From positions 1 through 64,000 of the forward strand of contig CAWAPE010000008.1 in NCBI GenBank assembly GCA_963783855.1: a stretch of DNA of 64,000 nt. The letters are read 5' to 3'. Positions within the stretch are counted from its first letter, which is position 1. Every line of letters begins with the position of its first letter. The position numbers and the translations under genes were made by a program. The notes beneath the pieces were generated by a model that searched no databases, was not told the DNA's origin, and saw only the letters and a list, made by a program, of their open reading frames with translations. Shown here piece by piece: positions 15,413 through 24,989 of this stretch. This stretch comes from JAKAGZ01 sp963783855 (lineage in GTDB: Bacteria > Bacteroidota > Ignavibacteria > Ignavibacteriales > Ignavibacteriaceae).

Positions 15413-16881
15413 TTTCCCAGATACCTTAGTGCAATTTCTTTATCTGAAAAATGTTTGCGTACACCTTTTATCTCCTGGTAATTTTCGTGACCTTTACCAG
15501 CAACAAGGATTACAGCATTGCCCTCTGATTTTTCAATTGTATCTTTTATTGCTTCTTCCCTGTCTTCGATAACAGAGTAATTATTTTTCGAAATACCCTT
15601 TTTTATGTCATCAATAATTTCATAAGGATCTTCATTCCTCGGATTATCAGATGTAATAATTGCAGTATCGCTGTATTCCGTAGCAATTTTTCCCATCACA
15701 GGTCTTTTCGTTTTATCCCTGTTTCCACCGCAACCAAAGACAGTATAAACGGGCTGGCCATCTTTCGCGATTTTTCTCAAGGCGATTAATGTTTTTTCAA
15801 GACTATCTGCCGTATGAGAATAATCAACTATAACTTTCTTAAGGCCATTGCCAATAATTTCAAATCTACCCGGAACCTGCTGGGTATTTTTGATTCCTTC
15901 AATTGCCTGATTCTCATTAACTCCGAGCAATACTGTTGTTGCAAATGCGGCACCTGCATTGTAGGCATTAAATTCTCCTACAAGCGATGTATTTGCAGGA
16001 TAATCTTTCCCTTTATAGGTAATTGTAAAATTTGTCCCTTCCAGGTCGTAATGAATATCTTTTAATAAAAAATCTGCATTTGACGATACACCATATGAAA
16101 ACAATTTTGACTTTGAATCATCGACTATTAAAGTGCTGCTGCTGTCATCTATATTATAAATGCCAAATGCAGATTCTGAAAGTGAACTAAAAAGTATTTT
16201 CTTTGCTGAAAGATAATTTTCAAAGCTCTCATGAAAATCCAGATGATCTGAAGTTATGTTTGTAAAAACACCTGCTGCAAAGTGTAAATCAAATGTTCTC
16301 TTAAGTACGAGTGAATGTGAAGATGCTTCCATTACAGCATAGCCACACTCCTTATTGTACATTTCAAACAAAAGCTGATTCATATCATTAGCTTCGGGTG
16401 TTGTAAGCAATGAATCCAGTTTTTCCTTTCCGATATAATTTGCAATTGTTCCCGTTAGCCCGACTTTATTACCTGCTGTTTCCAGTATCGATTTAATAAA
16501 ATATGCCGTAGTAGTTTTACCGTTAGTACCTGTTATACCAATAAGTTTTAATTTCTTTGAAGGTTCCTTATAAAAACTATTTGAAAGCTGTGCAAGAGCA
16601 ACCCGTGAATCCTTCACAAGAATTTTTGCTACACCCCGGTGCATAAAAATATCTTCAGGTACAGCATCATTATCTTCGAGAACTACAGCAAGTGCACCTT
16701 TATTTATCGCATCCAGAATAAATTTGTGACCATCAGTATTAAATCCTTTTATTGCCACAAAGATGGAATTCTTAACAGATTTGCGTGAATCATAAACGAT
16801 AGAAGCAACGTCCTTTCTCTGAACTTCGCCAACTACCTGCACAGCCTTCACGCTATTTAATAAATGAGTTAATTCCATCAA
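15409..16881 (-). CDS. murE: UDP-MurNAc-tripeptide synthetase MurE (DAP type)
   Basis: This cytosolic ligase adds the third stem residue. The 490-residue protein has YDSRKSVKNSIFVAIKGFNTDGHKFI, the P-loop GITGTNGKTTTAYF near residue 114, TTPEANDMNQLLFEM, EASSHSLVLKRT, ITSDHLDFH, and VDYSHTADSLEKTL. The motif SDNPRNEDP, the DNPR type, selects meso-diaminopimelate rather than lysine in characterised MurE enzymes. The peptidoglycan is therefore predicted to be of the Gram-negative DAP type. It overlaps ftsI and murF by 4 bases each. Confidence 0.96.
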   Translation of the reverse strand: MMELTHLLNSVKAVQVVGEVQRKDVASIVYDSRKSVKNSIFVAIKGFNTDGHKFILDAINKGALAVVLEDNDAVPEDIFMHRGVAKILVKDSRVALAQLSNSFYKEPSKKLKLIGITGTNGKTTTAYFIKSILETAGNKVGLTGTIANYIGKEKLDSLLTTPEANDMNQLLFEMYNKECGYAVMEASSHSLVLKRTFDLHFAAGVFTNITSDHLDFHESFENYLSAKKILFSSLSESAFGIYNIDDSSSTLIVDDSKSKLFSYGVSSNADFLLKDIHYDLEGTNFTITYKGKDYPANTSLVGEFNAYNAGAAFATTVLLGVNENQAIEGIKNTQQVPGRFEIIGNGLKKVIVDYSHTADSLEKTLIALRKIAKDGQPVYTVFGCGGNRDKTKRPVMGKIATEYSDTAIITSDNPRNEDPYEIIDDIKKGISKNNYSVIEDREEAIKDTIEKSEGNAVILVAGKGHENYQEIKGVRKHFSDKEIALRYLGK

Positions 16882-18869
16882 TAAACCGATGCACCTTTTA
16901 TTTGAACTTCCTTACAATCTATGCTGCAAATCAAACCTTTAGTTAATTTCTCACCGGGCTGTATACTTTGTGAAATAATCACTCCGCTTCCGGAAACTTT
17001 GTATTTCAATCCAAGCTTTGATAAAATTTTAATCCCGTCTCTCAAACTGTAGTTTGTCAAGTCAGGCATTTGTGTTTTCTTGATATTGCTCAGATTATCC
17101 GAGATCGTTTTTGCCGAAACTAAAGGCTTGTTATCTTTATTATGATTGTCTGCAAAAACCACTTTCAATTTATTTTCAATCTTTGGCTGAGTGACTGAAT
17201 CACGGTAAATTTGAGGATTCGTGTTAATTATTCTTTGTGCTACATTTTTGAAAATCGGAGCCGCTACTGAACCGCCGTACCTTCCTTTTTCCGGAGCATT
17301 AACGAGTACAAGACAAATTATCTTCGGGTTTTCAGCCGGGAAAAATCCTATGAAGGAAGAATTATATTCTTTATTTGAATATCGGCCGTTAATCAATTTC
17401 TGTGAAGTTCCAGTTTTTCCACCAACAGTTACCAAGTCAAGCTTTGCATTTTTACCAGTGCCTTTATCAACAACACCGATCAAAATTTTTCTCATTTCTG
17501 CAGATGTCTGGGGTGATATAACAGTCCTGATTTCTTTTGGTGAATTTTCCATCACAACTGTACCGTCGTGTCTTACTTCCCTTTTAATAATTTCCGGCTG
17601 AAATAATTTACCACCGTTAATAATTGCTGAATAAGCGGAAATAAGCTGGATGGGAGTTACAGCAACTTCATAACCGTAGGACATAAATGCTTTTGTAACC
17701 TGTGTCCAGTCTTTCGGATTTTTCAGCGTTCCTTTAACTTCTCCCGGAAGATTAACTGAAGTATAATTTCCAAATCCAAAAGCTCTTACATATTTATAAA
17801 AGAGATCATTGTCTATTCTCTGAGAAAGCTTTGCCATTCCAATATTGCTTGATTCTTCAATCACCCCTTTAGCTGTCAGCCATCCGTGCTCGTGCGTATC
17901 TTTAATGGTCACATTCCTGAATCTATATTTACCGTTCTCTACAAAGATTTTATCATTTTCCTTAACAAGTTTCAGATCGAGCAGGGCTGACATTGTAATG
18001 CCTTTAAATGTTGAACCCGGTTCGTAAGTATCCGTTACGGCTCTGTCTCTTCTTTCGTCGTCACTAAAATTCCAGTATTTATTCGGGTCATAATCGTTCA
18101 TATTGGCAAGTGATAATATTTCACCCGTGTTGGGATCCATAATTATACCGACTGCCGATGTACCCTTGTACTCTTTTATTCCTTTCTTTAATTCTTCTTC
18201 AAGAATTGCCTGGTATGATTTATTAATTGTTAGAACCAGGTTATCCCCGGAAACAGCCGGTTTCGTTTCTTCTTCTGAAACGGTTATCATATCACCAATG
18301 GCGTCTCTTTCTACCAGGCGTGTTCCGTTTTCGCCCTTGAGCGATTTATCAAACGATCTTTCAATTCCGTTAACGCCTTCGTAATCATTGCCAACAAAAC
18401 CCAGTACGTGTGAAGCAAGATCTCCATAGTGGTAAACCCTTGTCGGGTCTTCCCTGTAAAAAAGTCCGTTAACTTTGAATTTAGTCAGCAAAAATGCTTT
18501 TTCGCTCGGAATTTTATTTTCGAGACAGATTGTCTTTCCCGATCCGCTCATCAAATCGAAATAATATTTTTTACTTTTACCAAGTACAGAAGAAAATTTT
18601 TCCGCAATTTTTTCTTTTCCTTTTTTAGTAACCATTCTAAGGTCTAAGTAAAAGGAATAGTCATCCCTGTTATAAACCAGCAGAACGTTATTCCTGTCAT
18701 AAATAAGCCCTCTTTCAGCATCAATTTTTTCAACATTGGTCTGCTGCCTCTGAGCATAATATTTTAATTCCTCGCTTCTTACTATCTGCACGTCAACAAG
18801 TTTAATAACCAGCGCCGTGAAGAGCAGCATAACGAGCATTATAATTACTATGGCTCTTGAGTTATTCAT
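16878..18869 (-). CDS. ftsI: Septal transpeptidase FtsI/PBP3 with PASTA domain
   Basis: The 663-residue class B penicillin-binding protein cross-links septal peptidoglycan together with FtsW. There is one N-terminal transmembrane helix (residues 5-28), the dimerisation domain RGLIYDRNNVLLVYN near 53-67, and the active-site SxxK STFK at Ser286-Lys289. The SSN motif (EESSNIGMAKLS) and the KTG motif (GGKTGTSQK) follow. Residues about 590-655 form a C-terminal PASTA domain (MPDLTNYSLRDGIKILSKLGLKYKV). PASTA is more familiar from Gram-positive enzymes, but is also usual on FtsI of Bacteroidota and relatives. It overlaps ftsL by 8 bases and murE by 4 bases. Confidence 0.96.
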   Translation of the reverse strand: MNNSRAIVIIMLVMLLFTALVIKLVDVQIVRSEELKYYAQRQQTNVEKIDAERGLIYDRNNVLLVYNRDDYSFYLDLRMVTKKGKEKIAEKFSSVLGKSKKYYFDLMSGSGKTICLENKIPSEKAFLLTKFKVNGLFYREDPTRVYHYGDLASHVLGFVGNDYEGVNGIERSFDKSLKGENGTRLVERDAIGDMITVSEEETKPAVSGDNLVLTINKSYQAILEEELKKGIKEYKGTSAVGIIMDPNTGEILSLANMNDYDPNKYWNFSDDERRDRAVTDTYEPGSTFKGITMSALLDLKLVKENDKIFVENGKYRFRNVTIKDTHEHGWLTAKGVIEESSNIGMAKLSQRIDNDLFYKYVRAFGFGNYTSVNLPGEVKGTLKNPKDWTQVTKAFMSYGYEVAVTPIQLISAYSAIINGGKLFQPEIIKREVRHDGTVVMENSPKEIRTVISPQTSAEMRKILIGVVDKGTGKNAKLDLVTVGGKTGTSQKLINGRYSNKEYNSSFIGFFPAENPKIICLVLVNAPEKGRYGGSVAAPIFKNVAQRIINTNPQIYRDSVTQPKIENKLKVVFADNHNKDNKPLVSAKTISDNLSNIKKTQMPDLTNYSLRDGIKILSKLGLKYKVSGSGVIISQSIQPGEKLTKGLICSIDCKEVQIKGASVY

Positions 18870-19191
18870 ACTTTTTCTGAAGTGCCTTATTTATTTCATC
18901 AATTTTTTCTTTACTTACTTTTACCTGCATGAAAGGTTCTTTATTTCTGACCATTCCAAGTTCGCTCTCTGCAATTTTGACGATCCTTTCTTCTGAAGAA
19001 AGATTTTGCTCTGCTGCAACAAGGCTTAACCTTGTATTTTTTACGGCGTTCAATTTTTCTTCAGCAAGTACTTTGTCTTTTGTCAATTTTTCACATGTTA
19101 ATTTTATACTTACATATCCAAGTCCTAACAACGTAATAACTACAAACAGAAATAAAGTGTAAAGGATATTTGATTTTGAACCTTTATTCAT
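18862..19191 (-). CDS. ftsL: FtsL-like divisome protein
   Basis: The 109-residue bitopic protein has one transmembrane helix at residues about 9-28 (ILYTLFLFVVITLLGLGYVSI). A periplasmic coiled coil follows (KLTCEKLTKDKVLAEEKLNAVKNTRLSLVAAEQNL), then an SELGM motif (IAESELGMVRNKEP) typical of FtsL/DivIC proteins. Sequence conservation is weak in this family. The call depends on topology and on its fixed position between rsmH and ftsI. It would form a complex with FtsQ and an FtsB/DivIC-type partner that is not in this window. Confidence 0.85.
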   Translation of the reverse strand: MNKGSKSNILYTLFLFVVITLLGLGYVSIKLTCEKLTKDKVLAEEKLNAVKNTRLSLVAAEQNLSSEERIVKIAESELGMVRNKEPFMQVKVSKEKIDEINKALQKKYE

Positions 19192-20114
19192 ATTCTTTCC
19201 GCCGCCCTTAATTTTGCGCTTCTTGAGCGAAAATTTAATCCTACTTCATTTTCTGATGGCAGCACAGGTTTTTTTGTCAATATTTTTAATCTACGTTCCT
19301 TTTCGCACTGGCATACCGGGAATTCTTTCGGACAAATACAATCCAGTGTTTCATACTTAAAGGCTTCTTTCACTATTCTGTCCTCAAGAGAATGATATGA
19401 CAGAACAACCATCCGACCGCCTTTGTTTAAAAGAGAGACTGAATCAGTCAGGAAAGCTTTCAATACGCCAAGTTCATCATTAACATAAATTCTAAGTGCC
19501 TGGAAAACCCTCGACAAGGTTTTTGTCAGAAACCTTTCTGGAGTGATTTCGGCTATAATATTTTTCAGATCTTCTGTTGTTTCAATTTTTCGAATGGACC
19601 GCTTTTCAACTATTTTACGCGCAATCTTTCTTGAGTTTTTTTCTTCGCCAAATTGATATATAATATTGGCTATATCTTTTTCAGAGAATGAATTAACAAT
19701 ATCAGCAGCGTTGATCGCTTTTTTCTTATCCATTCTCAAATCTAGTTTAGCTTTTTCTCTATAGGTAAAACCCGAAGAAGGATTATCAAGTTGAAATGAA
19801 GAAACTCCTAAGTCGACAAAAATGCCCGTGAATCCAGAAATCGATTCAATTTTTGAAATTATTCCTATTTGCGAAAAATTGAAGTTGTAAATATTCATTC
19901 TCTTTTCTTCATTAAATTTCTTCTTTGAAAAGTTGAATGCATCTATGTCTATATCCGTTGCTACCAGCAATGCGCCTGGATCCAGTAATTTTAAAATTTC
20001 TTCCGAATGTCCCCCAAACCCCAGAGTACCATCAAAGTAAATTCCCGATTTATCGGTCACCAGGTATTCAAGACTTTCGTTCAACATTACAGGCGTATGA
20101 TGAGAATCCATCAC
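19188..20114 (-). CDS. rsmH: 16S rRNA (cytosine1402-N4)-methyltransferase RsmH
   Basis: This cytosolic SAM-dependent enzyme methylates N4 of C1402 in 16S rRNA; the gene was formerly called mraW. The 308-residue protein shows HHTPVMLNESLEYL at the N terminus, the SAM loop YFDGTLGFGGHSEEIL, and GIFVDLGVSSFQLD. It also has SGFTYREKAKLDLRMD, TLSRVFQALRIYVNDELG, and the terminal NFRSRSAKLRAAERI. All are family signatures and the length is normal. It overlaps mraZ by 4 bases and ftsL by 4 bases. Confidence 0.97.
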   Translation of the reverse strand: MMDSHHTPVMLNESLEYLVTDKSGIYFDGTLGFGGHSEEILKLLDPGALLVATDIDIDAFNFSKKKFNEEKRMNIYNFNFSQIGIISKIESISGFTGIFVDLGVSSFQLDNPSSGFTYREKAKLDLRMDKKKAINAADIVNSFSEKDIANIIYQFGEEKNSRKIARKIVEKRSIRKIETTEDLKNIIAEITPERFLTKTLSRVFQALRIYVNDELGVLKAFLTDSVSLLNKGGRMVVLSYHSLEDRIVKEAFKYETLDCICPKEFPVCQCEKERRLKILTKKPVLPSENEVGLNFRSRSAKLRAAERI

Positions 20115-20548
20115 GGTGCCATTACTTGTGCTGCAATTTCTTCGTATGTTTCAGGACCATCCTTAAGGTATTCTTCAAATTCCTTAGGATTCCAAACTTC
20201 AATCTTTTTTAAAGCGCCAAGTATTATTACTTCTTTTTCTATTTGTGCGTATTCTAAAAGTTTTTGGGGAATAAGAATTCTGGACTGTGAATCCATTGTA
20301 TCTTCAGCAGCATGCTGCAGAATCATTCTTATAAATTTTGCTTTTCGTGGATCGAATGGATTTAGCTCCTCAAGTTTTTTCTCGAAGACAAGCCATTGGT
20401 CGAGAGGATAAATGTCAATACATTTTCCGGTTCCCTGTGTCATAACAAAAGTATCATTGGCTTCCGGAGAAACATGTTTACGTAATCTCGCAGGTATGCT
20501 TACTCTTCCTTTTGCGTCTACTGAATATGTAAATTGACCTCTGAACAA
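20111..20548 (-). CDS. mraZ: Transcriptional regulator MraZ
   Basis: This DNA-binding regulator at the head of the dcw operon has 145 residues and two AbrB-like repeats. They are FRGQFTYSVDAKGRVSIPARLRKHV (residues 2-26) and TMDSQSRILIPQKLLEYAQIEKEVIILGALKKIEVW (about 80-115). Characterised MraZ proteins form ring oligomers and repress their own operon by binding short direct repeats upstream. Three such TGGKG repeats at 10-base spacing lie 26-50 bases before this start, strongly supporting autoregulation. Length is typical. Confidence 0.96.
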   Translation of the reverse strand: MFRGQFTYSVDAKGRVSIPARLRKHVSPEANDTFVMTQGTGKCIDIYPLDQWLVFEKKLEELNPFDPRKAKFIRMILQHAAEDTMDSQSRILIPQKLLEYAQIEKEVIILGALKKIEVWNPKEFEEYLKDGPETYEEIAAQVMAP

Positions 20549-20573
20549 ATCTTTATCCTTGTTTGGTATTTTT

Positions 20574-20598
20574 CACCACAATTCCCCACTACTCCCCA
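20574..20598 (-). promoter_or_regulatory. MraZ box: three TGGKG direct repeats
   Basis: On the minus strand TGGGG, TGGGG and TGGTG occur at 20598-20594, 20588-20584 and 20578-20574. They are separated by exactly 5 bases each, the same 10-base period as the known E. coli MraZ site. The box lies between the predicted -10 element and the mraZ start codon. Confidence 0.88.
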
Positions 20599-20627
20599 AA
20601 ATAAGGGAAAAATACCTCGAATGTCAA
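20599..20627 (-). promoter_or_regulatory. Predicted sigma70-like promoter of dcw operon
   Basis: The minus strand carries TTGACA (20627-20622), a 17-base spacer and TTATTT (20604-20599), immediately followed by the MraZ repeats. The -35 is a perfect consensus, the -10 only moderate. No better candidate was seen between 20605 and the terminator near 20824. Confidence 0.55.
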
Positions 20628-20823
20628 GTAAAAAATTCAATTATCTCCACAAATAACAAGGATTTGGATGTAAATCACTTAACAACTTACTTTAAGAGTT
20701 TTTGTAAATACTAACTAATAAAAGAGATTAAAAACTGATTTTGCGAGGTTTGTGAGGAAATGAAAAAATAAAGTTTTTTTTGAAAATTTGTGGGGAAAAA
20801 ATAGAATTGCCTCAAGCATCCTT
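20628..20823. other. Intergenic region upstream of dcw promoter
   Basis: This AT-rich stretch separates the dcw promoter from the terminator of the cytochrome gene. No open frame with a credible start and no RNA fold was found. It holds one further TGTGGGGAAA on the minus strand side near 20786-20800, which may be a distant GTG-like site or chance. Confidence 0.5.
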
Positions 20824-20856
20824 AATAAAAAGAAAGCCCACTTTTCAGTGGGCTTT
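20824..20856 (-). terminator. Rho-independent terminator after cytochrome gene
   Basis: On the minus strand AAAGCCCACT-GAAA-AGTGGGCTTT forms a perfect 10-bp stem closed by a GAAA tetraloop, followed by CTTTTTATT. It starts 12 bases after the stop of the cytochrome gene. Confidence 0.9.
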
Positions 20857-20867
20857 TGTGACTGAAC

Positions 20868-22523
20868 TTATTTCATGTAAATCATCTTTTTAACCATCGT
20901 GAAATCCTTCGCGATAATTCTATAAAGATAAATTCCCGATGAAAATCCTGATGCATTCCAGGAGTACCTGTAGGTTCCCGCATTAAGATGCTGGTTTACA
21001 AGCACTGCAACTTCCCTGCCTATGGAATCATAAATTACGAGCCTTACATTGCCCGGCTGAGGCAGAGCAAATTTTATCTCTGTCTGCGGGTTGAAAGGGT
21101 TCGGATAATTCTGACTCAGACTATAAGTAGCGGGCATATTATTATTCTCTATTTTAAGATCAGTAACTCCCGGCTCAAACAAAGCGATTGAAGCCACCAG
21201 TAATTTTTGAGTCAGCTTCGTATTGTGTATCCCTTTGCTGCTCTCGCCTTTTGCCGCCAGCAGGTTTTCATTCGCCTTTTTATAAATGTCCGTCTTTTTA
21301 TCTGCGGTTGTAGCTTTTGCCAGTTCGTCTTCAAGAACTGTTATAAGGCTGTCTGTAATTGTCTGTGTTCTCCTGTAGTCAAACATTTTTGCGTGATTTG
21401 AAGTATCTACTACAGAATAATAATCAAGGTGACATTTTGCGCAAGCTTCTGTTCTTGCCTTAAATGAATGTCCGTGAGCCGCATTTCCAAATTCATCTTT
21501 TCCGTCAGGATTTACGTGGCAATCTATACATCTGTTTAATGCAGCGAATGTGTGTGCAGAATTCTGATAAAGAGTATCGAGTCCAACAGAGATTAACTGT
21601 GTCGAAGAAAACCTTGCACCGAAACCTTCTGTACCCGTCAAACATTCTGAAACGCCCCTGTGCGGAGATTCAACATTACCGAATACCGTTCTGTTATTAT
21701 GACATTTATCGCAAACCACTTCTGCCTGTGTTGAAGCAATTCTTAACTGCGACTTTCCATTTGATGCACTGTGCGGATCGTGACAGACCACGCAGGTGAT
21801 CGGCTGAATATTAGGATCATTTTTATCTACAATTATTTTGTCCTCGTAAGGTTTACCTTTGTCAGGACCGTTAAAGTAAGCGCCGTTTATATATGCCGCA
21901 GCATTTTGGCCAACGTGACACCTTACGCAGGTTGGAAACAAAGCAATATTTCCATTTAGAATTGTCAGTGATTTTGCATGCCCGGAAATTGCCCACTCTT
22001 CGTAATAACCGTGATGGCTGCCCTGGTGACATACTCCGCAGGTTTCGGCTGAATAGTCCAGAGTATTTTTATTTTTAAAATCCCAGTGATCGTCTGATAA
22101 ATAACCGGTGCTGTCCCCCATAGCTCCGTGGCAGGCTTCGCACCCTACATTTTTAACATCATCCCATTTTGCCTGATCGGTTGGTCTGAAATCCGGAGTT
22201 AACGTGCTGTCCTGAACAACATACTCATCCGCTCCAAAATTATCTTTTGAAGTATCCCAGCCCGTAGCGTGGCACCTTAAACAGGAATACCCGAAATGAG
22301 ACGATTGCGCATAACCGGAATCTGTAGCAATATAGTGATTAGTTGTTTTCCATTCGTCGAACTTTGGTGAAGCAATACCTCCCGATGCGTGGCAAGACGA
22401 ACAGGAATATCCCGGGTTGGAATAATTTGGTCCCTGGCCCGTGCCAATGTAAAATTTTTGAGTTTGTCCGAAGGTAAAGCCGGTTAATAAAATCAGTGCG
22501 GATATAAGAAATTTGATCTTCAT
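20868..22523 (-). CDS. Secreted nonaheme c-type cytochrome with T9SS tail
   Basis: The 551-residue protein has a signal peptide (MKIKFLISALILLTGFTFGQTQ) and nine CxxCH heme-attachment motifs: CSSCH, CLRCH, CEACH, CGVCH, CVRCH, CVVCH, CDKCH, CIDCH and CAKCH. Many additional His residues could serve as distal ligands. Residues about 465-551 are a type IX secretion C-terminal domain (LSQNYPNPFNPQTEI... GIYLYRIIAKDFTMVKKMIYMK). The protein should therefore cross the outer membrane and sit on the cell surface or be released. An electron-transfer role is likely, but substrate and partners are not visible. It has its own terminator and appears monocistronic. Confidence 0.9.
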   Translation of the reverse strand: MKIKFLISALILLTGFTFGQTQKFYIGTGQGPNYSNPGYSCSSCHASGGIASPKFDEWKTTNHYIATDSGYAQSSHFGYSCLRCHATGWDTSKDNFGADEYVVQDSTLTPDFRPTDQAKWDDVKNVGCEACHGAMGDSTGYLSDDHWDFKNKNTLDYSAETCGVCHQGSHHGYYEEWAISGHAKSLTILNGNIALFPTCVRCHVGQNAAAYINGAYFNGPDKGKPYEDKIIVDKNDPNIQPITCVVCHDPHSASNGKSQLRIASTQAEVVCDKCHNNRTVFGNVESPHRGVSECLTGTEGFGARFSSTQLISVGLDTLYQNSAHTFAALNRCIDCHVNPDGKDEFGNAAHGHSFKARTEACAKCHLDYYSVVDTSNHAKMFDYRRTQTITDSLITVLEDELAKATTADKKTDIYKKANENLLAAKGESSKGIHNTKLTQKLLVASIALFEPGVTDLKIENNNMPATYSLSQNYPNPFNPQTEIKFALPQPGNVRLVIYDSIGREVAVLVNQHLNAGTYRYSWNASGFSSGIYLYRIIAKDFTMVKKMIYMK

Positions 22524-23179
22524 AATTAAAACTCGCTTGGTTTGAATTTAGTACAATAGATGTATGCAGGTTTGTAATTAAATAATATTCTATCCCCCGG
22601 AATTTGCGAGGGAATATTTTGTTTAATTGAATAATCAGGACCGGGAAAGAGTATTATTGCGGGAATTCTGCTGAAAATACTAAATAGAATTCCTTTTATA
22701 AAAGCATAACTGCCTCTAAAAGAAGAAAAGATATTTTGCACATTACAGCCAAAAGAGATATTCATCACTCCCCCGTATAAACATAATTATCTCAAAATTG
22801 ACCCCACCAAATTTAATAATATTTGATGAAATATTATACAGTAAAGATTTAATTATAAAAAATGAACGGGTAGGAAAAAAGGGTGTCAGCTTAAAGTTTT
22901 GTAGTGTATAGCGGTTAGTGCCCGGGGTTTAGAATAGGAAGTTCAATTATAATATTACAATCGTGATACCGAAATTGTTGTTTTTGTAGTCGGTGTCTTT
23001 TGCAAGGAAATGATATTTATCAATAATACTCCTGCAGGTGGCCTCAAAAGCGGAAAATTATTCTATAAAAGAAATTGTATGGTTGGCTATGTTCATTTCT
23101 GCAGATTTAAAAATTTAGTAACTACTCAGGTTTAACTAATCAACTTGCTACTTCCTGCCCTTTATTTTTGGGCACTCTC
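22524..23179. other. Non-coding stretch, no supported gene
   Basis: Between the cytochrome start and the decayed wzi-like gene there is AT-rich sequence with only short open frames lacking ribosome sites or recognisable protein character. It probably contains the cytochrome promoter near 22530-22800. No repeat or RNA fold was recognised. Confidence 0.5.
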
Positions 23180-24834
23180 TTAAATGCCATAACCCAGGCT
23201 GAAACTAAAAACATTATTAATCCCCAGCATCCAGCCGGGTGTTCTGTTCAATTCCTGATCGCTGATATTTGAATGGGTAAAAGAAGCACGTCCTGTTAAA
23301 CCATTAATGATTTCATACTTCAGATAAAATGAAATTTTTAGTTCATCCTTCCTGTTACCGAATAATAATCCGGGATAAGGTAATTCATATTGCTGCTGTG
23401 GCTGTTCCTTACTTCCCTTCCTTGCATAATGTACGCTTATACCAGCAGACAAACCTCTTTCAAGGAATTGAATATATGAAAAGTAAACAATATCAGCATT
23501 ACTTCCCGTCCAATACCCTAATTGATAACCCCGGTTTGTGTAAAGTTGAGCATCGTTGGAATTCATATAAACAAACGGATTTACACGCGTATATTCAAGA
23601 ACACAATTTCGGAATTAGGGAAAAACAAATCCGCCATTTTTGCACCGAAAGTATAAGCAACTGCGGACGCTGAATTCCTATTCTTTAGTAAACCAGTGAG
23701 TGACAATTCATCAATAAACAGACTGCTATACAATTGCATATTAAGACCCGGAAATTTTATAATATGCGTTTGCGAACATTTGTGCATTCGAACCCGAATT
23801 GCTTTTGTTATCCGAAAGATAATGATCAGCTACACTGAAAAATATAACAGGAATAAGATAAATTGGCTCCATTCTGTCACTATAAACCATTGACTCCCCT
23901 AATCGACACAGTCAATTTGTTGCTCAGATCAATAGATAACAGATGTGCAGCAATAAATTTGGGGACTTCAAAAAAATTATTTCTGCCGGGCACCGATGTT
24001 GTGCGCAAAGTTGTGGAGTCGAGTATTTGAGAATGAAGCCAGCCATGGATATAAGTGAACCTGAACCAGCTGACCGGACTTACATCCAGTCTTAATAAAA
24101 GGAAAAGAAGGTGCCTTGGATGAAAGAATTATTTGTCCGTTAACACCACTTCCCCAGTTAAGATAATCTTTTGCAAACGTAAACGATCCCCAGCTCCAGT
24201 TTGCCGTAAGACCCGCATTAACTTCATCATGTTGTAGATTTTTTGCCCCGCCGGTTTGAACTATCCCCGTAACCGGTGTAAAATTTTTGTTCAGGTCCAG
24301 ATAGGTTCCGCTCTCGGTATTATCCATAAAACTAATACTGAAACCTACGTGATCTGCAATATAACTGTAAACTTTGGCACCGTTCTGCAAATGACTGACA
24401 GGGCTTCCCTTTATGCCGGAGACAGAATATCCCAGGATAGGGTCAGCCATAAATGTGAAATTTGGACTGGTAAATGTAAAAGCTCTGAATCGCCCGCTTA
24501 TATCATTATGGAAATAGCTCAATTGTTGGGCTGGTTTTTCATTTTTTATTTTACTTATTTCAAGAGCAAATTCTTTTTCATAAAACACCAATTCATCCTT
24601 ATCAAAAGAAGTAAGCAGATCCTCATTCTCTCCCAGTTCTTTAAGTTTTCCCGCTATATAAATTCTCGAAAATGGTTTTACTTCATCGTGAATAATTACA
24701 CTGCTTTTCAGATTCATCCTGTCAAGGAATGTGTAAACAGAAGAGCCCAATGGTTCGTAAACTACCTGGGAATAAACCCGGGAAGAAATTACTAATAAAG
24801 ATATTGTTACAGTTATTAAAAATATTTTTTTCAT
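23180..24834 (-). pseudogene. Decayed Wzi-like capsule assembly outer membrane protein
   Basis: The reading starts at 24834 with a signal peptide (MKKIFLITVTISLLVISSRVYSQ) and runs about 250 residues in one frame (VVYEPLGSSVYTFLDRMNLK... NWGSGVNGQIILSS). It then shifts near 24085 to RLDVSPVSWFRFTYIHGWLHS, near 23905 into SMVYSDRMEPIYLIP, near 23750 into PGLNMQLYSSLFIDELS and near 23590 into VNPFVYMNSNDAQLYT, ending LGINNVFSFSLGYGI. The joined product, about 550 residues, has the layout of Wzi-family beta-barrel proteins that anchor capsule at the surface. Four shifts in one gene argue for a true pseudogene. It closes the polysaccharide locus. Confidence 0.75.
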
Positions 24835-24939
24835 AATCTCTTTTAGATAATCAATTAGTGTTCAAGCAGATTATATTGTAACTATCTTATTGAATTGATG
24901 AAGTGACTGAGATATACATTTGGGGAAAATGATTTCCCT

Positions 24940-24989
24940 AAGATTTCTCCTCATAAACTCGTCGAAATGACAGTGTTTTATCATTTCGA
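24940..24989. repeat. Intergenic palindromic repeat of TCATTTCGA type
   Basis: TCGAAATGA (24962-24970) and TCATTTCGA (24981-24989) form a perfect 9-bp inverted repeat. It is preceded by AGATTTCTCCTCAT, resembling the small intergenic AAATCTC..CATTTCGA repeats common in Bacteroidota genomes. It may act as a bidirectional hairpin between the pseudogene and the next operon. Confidence 0.5.

Noticed and set aside
4125..20548. Plus-strand open frames opposite the dcw genes
   Set aside because: They overlap fully conserved minus-strand genes and have mirror-image composition; none shows a domain or start signal.
22526..22768. An 80-codon minus-strand gene directly upstream of the cytochrome gene
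   Set aside because: The composition is not protein-like, there is no recognisable domain or ribosome site, and it lies where the cytochrome promoter is expected.
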